The position numbers and the translations under genes were made by a program. A model generated the notes under the pieces. That model searched no databases, had not been told where the DNA came from, and saw only the letters and a program-made list of their open reading frames with translations. 64,000 nucleotides of DNA from JABCZH01 sp963803775 (lineage in GTDB: Bacteria; Acidobacteriota; Terriglobia; Terriglobales; Acidobacteriaceae): NCBI GenBank assembly GCA_963803775.1, contig CAWDNS010000003.1, positions 267,533 through 331,532 on the forward strand, given 5' to 3'. Positions 61,689-64,000 of the stretch are shown here, piece by piece; the first letter of the stretch is position 1, and every line of letters starts with the position of its first letter.

Positions 61689-61704
61689 ACTGGCGGAAGC
61701 GAGT
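61689..61704 (-). repeat. Right copy of the 16-base tRNA-3'-like repeat
   Basis: CACTGGCGGAAGCGAG. On the minus strand the neighbourhood reads CCGACTCCCACTCGCTTCCGCCA, like a tRNA-Ser acceptor 3' strand with half a T arm, but the T stem is not completed, so it is no intact tRNA. Confidence 0.4.
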
Positions 61705-61848
61705 GGGAGTCGGCTCTGCCTCTACCGGCACCGCCGCTGTCGGCCCCACCGCCCCCGGCACCATCGCAGCTTTCGAAATGATTCCGCACTACGAAAAAAG
61801 AGAGGACGAAACGCTTGCCGAGAAGCTTTGGGAATTCAAAGATCGGCT

Positions 61849-62675
61849 TCAGGATGTTGCAGCATTTTTATGTTCGGAGCCTGTCTTCCGAACGGTCTGA
61901 ACGACGGCGTTAATCTCTGATTGTGAGAGAGTCACCGGGCGGTCAACTGGTGCTACGGTCTTCGGCGTCCCCGGATCTTGTCTGAAAAACACGAACTCAA
62001 GGCTGCCGTCGTCCGCGAATAGATCTACTACTATCCTTCTGGGTGTGTTGAGCGGTTCGCCGTATTGAAATCCTTTGAATTCTGTGGTCCGAAGTGAGTA
62101 CAAACCCGAGCTCTCAGGGACGGCGATCGCCTTAATCGTGAGCATCATCGCTTGGCCGAGGACATCTTTCCTAGAGCCCAGCAGGGTTATTTTTTGCGGG
62201 GTTGATTCGAGCATCAGGCGGGTCAGGTCGTAGTCCGATTCCATCGCGCTACCGTAGATTTGCCGAAACGCGTTGGCATCAATCTTCCCTGACGAGAGCA
62301 CCGTTTTCACGAACTCCTTCGGGGGCCCGGTCACAAACATGAGTCGCAAGCCGGACTTGAAGGCAATCACAACCCGATTGCGATAGACCTTCGTCGCCGG
62401 TTCGTCGACATCGCCCCAAGGAACTCCGAATTCGTATCCAAAGTAAGAAATGTTCGCCTTTGCCGGTGAAATCAGCGACTCCGAAAGTTCTGAGGGAGTT
62501 TCTTCCACAACCGGCGTCTTGTGTGCCAGGTAACGTGCTTCGAGAACGAACAACGATTGTGGAGGCGGGTCGAAATGAAAATGATTCAGGTCCTTGCTCG
62601 CTGTTGCTGATCACCTCTGCCCTCGCCCAAATCGCCGAGAACCCTAACGCCAGTAAGTGTTATAGCCCAACGCAT
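61849..62675 (-). pseudogene. Exported protein of unknown function, frameshifted near the 5' end
   Basis: The long open frame (61849-62553, about 234 residues from a TTG) lacks a start and signal. Upstream, other frames on the same strand supply them: ATG 62675 gives MRWAITL, the next frame LALGFSAIWARAEVISNSEQGPESFSF, and the main frame FDPPPQSLFVLEARYLAHK. Together this forms a signal peptide and mature start, so two single-base insertions (about 62654 and 62575) break the gene. The product has no recognisable motif; C-terminal VTLSQSEINAVVQTVRKTGSE. The repaired protein would be about 270 residues. Confidence 0.6.
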
Positions 62676-63112
62676 CCAAGATGTGGTTCTCGAATTCCCA
62701 CACCATGATGAACTCCTGGCGGTTCAATTCCGCCCGGTCCCTCCATTTTCAAGTTTCAGAGGTCTTGATCCTTCTTAACTCAGCTTGTGCAATTTCCCGA
62801 GGAAACTGGCCAAGCCGGGCACCAGGCTGCTTTCCTCTGAAAATTGCTCGGAAATGCCGCAATTCTGCGATTCCCGCTCCGAAACCGGACGGGAGAAAGT
62901 GTCCTGCTGAACCTCGCAGGCAAGCTTTGTAGCCTTTTTCTCTGGGAGGCAGATATGCAGTCCGGTTTCGACAAAGCGACTTGGCGAATGCAATGCGATT
63001 GACTTTCGCCAACCTGCCACTCCGGCAATTTGTCGGAAGCCCGTTTGTGCCGTTGGGACACAAAGCAAGTGCTGCAAATCCGACGATGCTGAATCTTAAT
63101 AGAGAAAAAGCT
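62676..63112. other. Intergenic stretch without a supported gene
   Basis: About 440 bases. Open frames on both strands exist (for example minus 62775-63077) but none has a ribosome binding site or family likeness. A 34-codon minus frame ending ...EFENHILDALGYNTYWR at 62646 was noted as a possible gene remnant. Confidence 0.35.
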
Positions 63113-63736
63113 CTACCACTGGCGCACACGGCCGACGTCGACGTGCACGAAGTCAGAGCTGCGATAGTAACCGACTCCTCCGCGATGCAGGCGCAGGGCT
63201 GCGTCACGCAGTTCCGACGTCGGAATCCCACTGAAGCGAATGTCGATCGCTTCGGCCTGCATATGCAGGCTATGCTGCGCCACGCCGGTATGAGGACTGC
63301 GTGCGCGCAGGAATTCATTGCTCCACGGCGTGCGATAGCCGCAAATCACATCGATCTCCCCGCCGGAGTCACCGAGGGACCCAGTCAGATCGTAAAGAAG
63401 GTCGAAGAGGCGAGGATCGAAATGCCGCACGTCTCCCGTGCGATGATCCCGCAGATAGTGGTCGAGCTCTTCCAAGGCTTCGGGAATGTACTTATCGCCG
63501 CGACGATAGATGACGTTCAGCCGCTCGCCAGTGTGAGTGTGATAGAAACGCAGGCGGTATTCGTGCGGGGTTGGTGCCGCCGATTCACTATGCCCCAGCG
63601 GCGCCAACAGCAAAAAGAAAATCAGAGACAACCAACAAAACCCGACTCCCGATTTGATATTCGCTATCCGCGATGGTGCGGGCGATGCTTCATTTCTTTG
63701 CAAGAGGTTGACCTCATTTTGCCCGAACGAACCCAT
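63113..63736 (-). CDS. YcbK (DUF882) family murein peptidase-like protein
   Basis: 207 residues with a membrane or signal segment (about 30-48, VGFCWLSLIFFLLLAPLG). The domain (about 60-205) has the zinc-type motifs HSLHMQAEAIDIRFSG and DFVHVDVGRVRQW (H-x-D), and SGGEIDVICGYRTPWSNEFLR, as in MepK/YcbK of the M15-like group. In E. coli this protein cleaves meso-diaminopimelate crosslinks in peptidoglycan, with an L,D-transpeptidase gene adjacent. The neighbour upstream here is such a transpeptidase fragment, giving the same pair. The gap between them is 40 bases. Confidence 0.85.
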   Translation of the reverse strand: MGSFGQNEVNLLQRNEASPAPSRIANIKSGVGFCWLSLIFFLLLAPLGHSESAAPTPHEYRLRFYHTHTGERLNVIYRRGDKYIPEALEELDHYLRDHRTGDVRHFDPRLFDLLYDLTGSLGDSGGEIDVICGYRTPWSNEFLRARSPHTGVAQHSLHMQAEAIDIRFSGIPTSELRDAALRLHRGGVGYYRSSDFVHVDVGRVRQW

Positions 63737-63776
63737 TCCAAATTAGATGCCGTTTGCCGCCAACCGATCTAAAGAC

Positions 63777-64000
63777 TTACCAGGAATAGGGATAACCTGC
63801 GGCCAGCGCTTTCTCGAGTTCCACGTCATAGCCATAGATATCGTCGAAAAACCGAATCTGATTCTCCTCATTCACCGTAGCCGTGCCGTATACGATCAGG
63901 ACAGGAATTCGCGTAACCAGGTTCACCTGAAGATTGTTTTTGTCGCCGTTCATGGTAGCCTTCACGCGCTCCAGGTCCCAACCGGGATTGTTGCGTAGCA
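63777..64000 (-). CDS. Murein L,D-transpeptidase, C-terminal part (cut by the window edge)
   Basis: 74 residues run off the right edge: RNNPGWDLERVKATMNGDKNNLQVNLVTRIPVLIVYGTATVNEENQIRFFDDIYGYDVELEKALAAGYPYSW. This is the C-terminal end of LdtD/YcbB-type L,D-transpeptidases, after the YkuD catalytic domain. Such enzymes form 3-3 crosslinks in peptidoglycan. An internal ATG at 63965 is not the start. Next to the YcbK-like gene, as in the ycbB-ycbK pair of enterobacteria. Confidence 0.8.
   Translation of the reverse strand, partial: LRNNPGWDLERVKATMNGDKNNLQVNLVTRIPVLIVYGTATVNEENQIRFFDDIYGYDVELEKALAAGYPYSW

Noticed and set aside
61681..61720. tRNA-Ser gene on the minus strand
   Set aside because: Only the acceptor 3' strand and half of the T arm are present; no D arm, anticodon arm or 5' acceptor strand can be found.
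61703..61900. 65-codon frame starting MGVGSASTGTAAVGPT
   Set aside because: No ribosome binding site, low-complexity start and overlap with the minus-strand gene. The part EMIPHYEKREDETLAEKLWEF could be a remnant but cannot be supported.
62981..63772. 263-codon plus-strand frame over the YcbK gene
   Set aside because: The minus strand encodes the conserved peptidase motifs; the plus frame has none.

Overview
The window is GC-rich, densely coded bacterial chromosome. Gene content suggests a soil Acidobacteriota (Terriglobia/Koribacter-like). The signs are several membrane Ser/Thr kinases with TPR tails, YTSGT-type ligase/ACP/acyltransferase fusion, two 'YGTT..GG' repeat proteins (TIGR03803-like), paired M16 peptidases, tandem N-methylated pilins, TMTC-like TPR glycosyltransferase and CCACAGAG-type dispersed repeats. 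This is an inference from family distribution; there is no rRNA gene to test it. I saw no tRNA, rRNA, CRISPR array, insertion sequence or prophage.

Layout. 0-6.6 kb: lipid-activation fusion protein, then on the minus strand two tyrosine recombinases (XerC- and XerD-like), a DUF72 protein and a stand-alone LigD-type primase/polymerase. 6.8-10.5 kb: two M16 metallopeptidase-family genes, one with and one without the zinc motif. 10.6-21.3 kb: repeat protein, radical SAM enzyme, two PP2C/SpoIIE (RsbU-like) phosphatases, a Ser/Thr kinase and a Rieske oxygenase. 21.6-24.6 kb: four tandem type IV pilins, three with their own terminator. 24.7-31.5 kb: ABC exporter pair with a TPR protein, TMTC-like glycosyltransferase, methyltransferase, VapBC toxin-antitoxin, LolA-like protein. 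31.7-38.6 kb: type IV pilus/type II secretion assembly operon (PilC, PilB, PilM, PilN, PilO, PilP-like, Gly/Ser-rich pseudopilin). 39.1-44.4 kb: a compact cluster of an esterase, two ATP-grasp-type proteins, a GCS2 carboxylate-amine ligase and an M29-type aminopeptidase; this is the best candidate for an undescribed pathway. 44.4-48.8 kb: second repeat protein, a structured intergenic region and a second kinase. 49-56 kb: PIG-L deacetylase, amino acid permease, MFS exporter, DinB-like protein and small unknowns. 56.5-64 kb: third kinase, coiled-coil secreted protein, beta-propeller protein, unknowns, and at the right edge a YcbK (DUF882) peptidase following a truncated L,D-transpeptidase.

How they fit together. 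The pilin block and the assembly operon lie 7 kb apart and should serve the same surface machine; the glycosyltransferase between them could act on the same surface, but that is only positional. The phosphatases and kinases are signalling proteins without visible partners here.

Quality warning: at least five genes (acyl-ACP fusion, pilB, PIG-L, permease, and the unknown gene at 61.8-62.7 kb) carry single-base frameshifts that split or locally scramble otherwise well-conserved proteins. This is more than expected from natural decay, and points to indel errors in the underlying sequence, although real mutations cannot be excluded from sequence alone.
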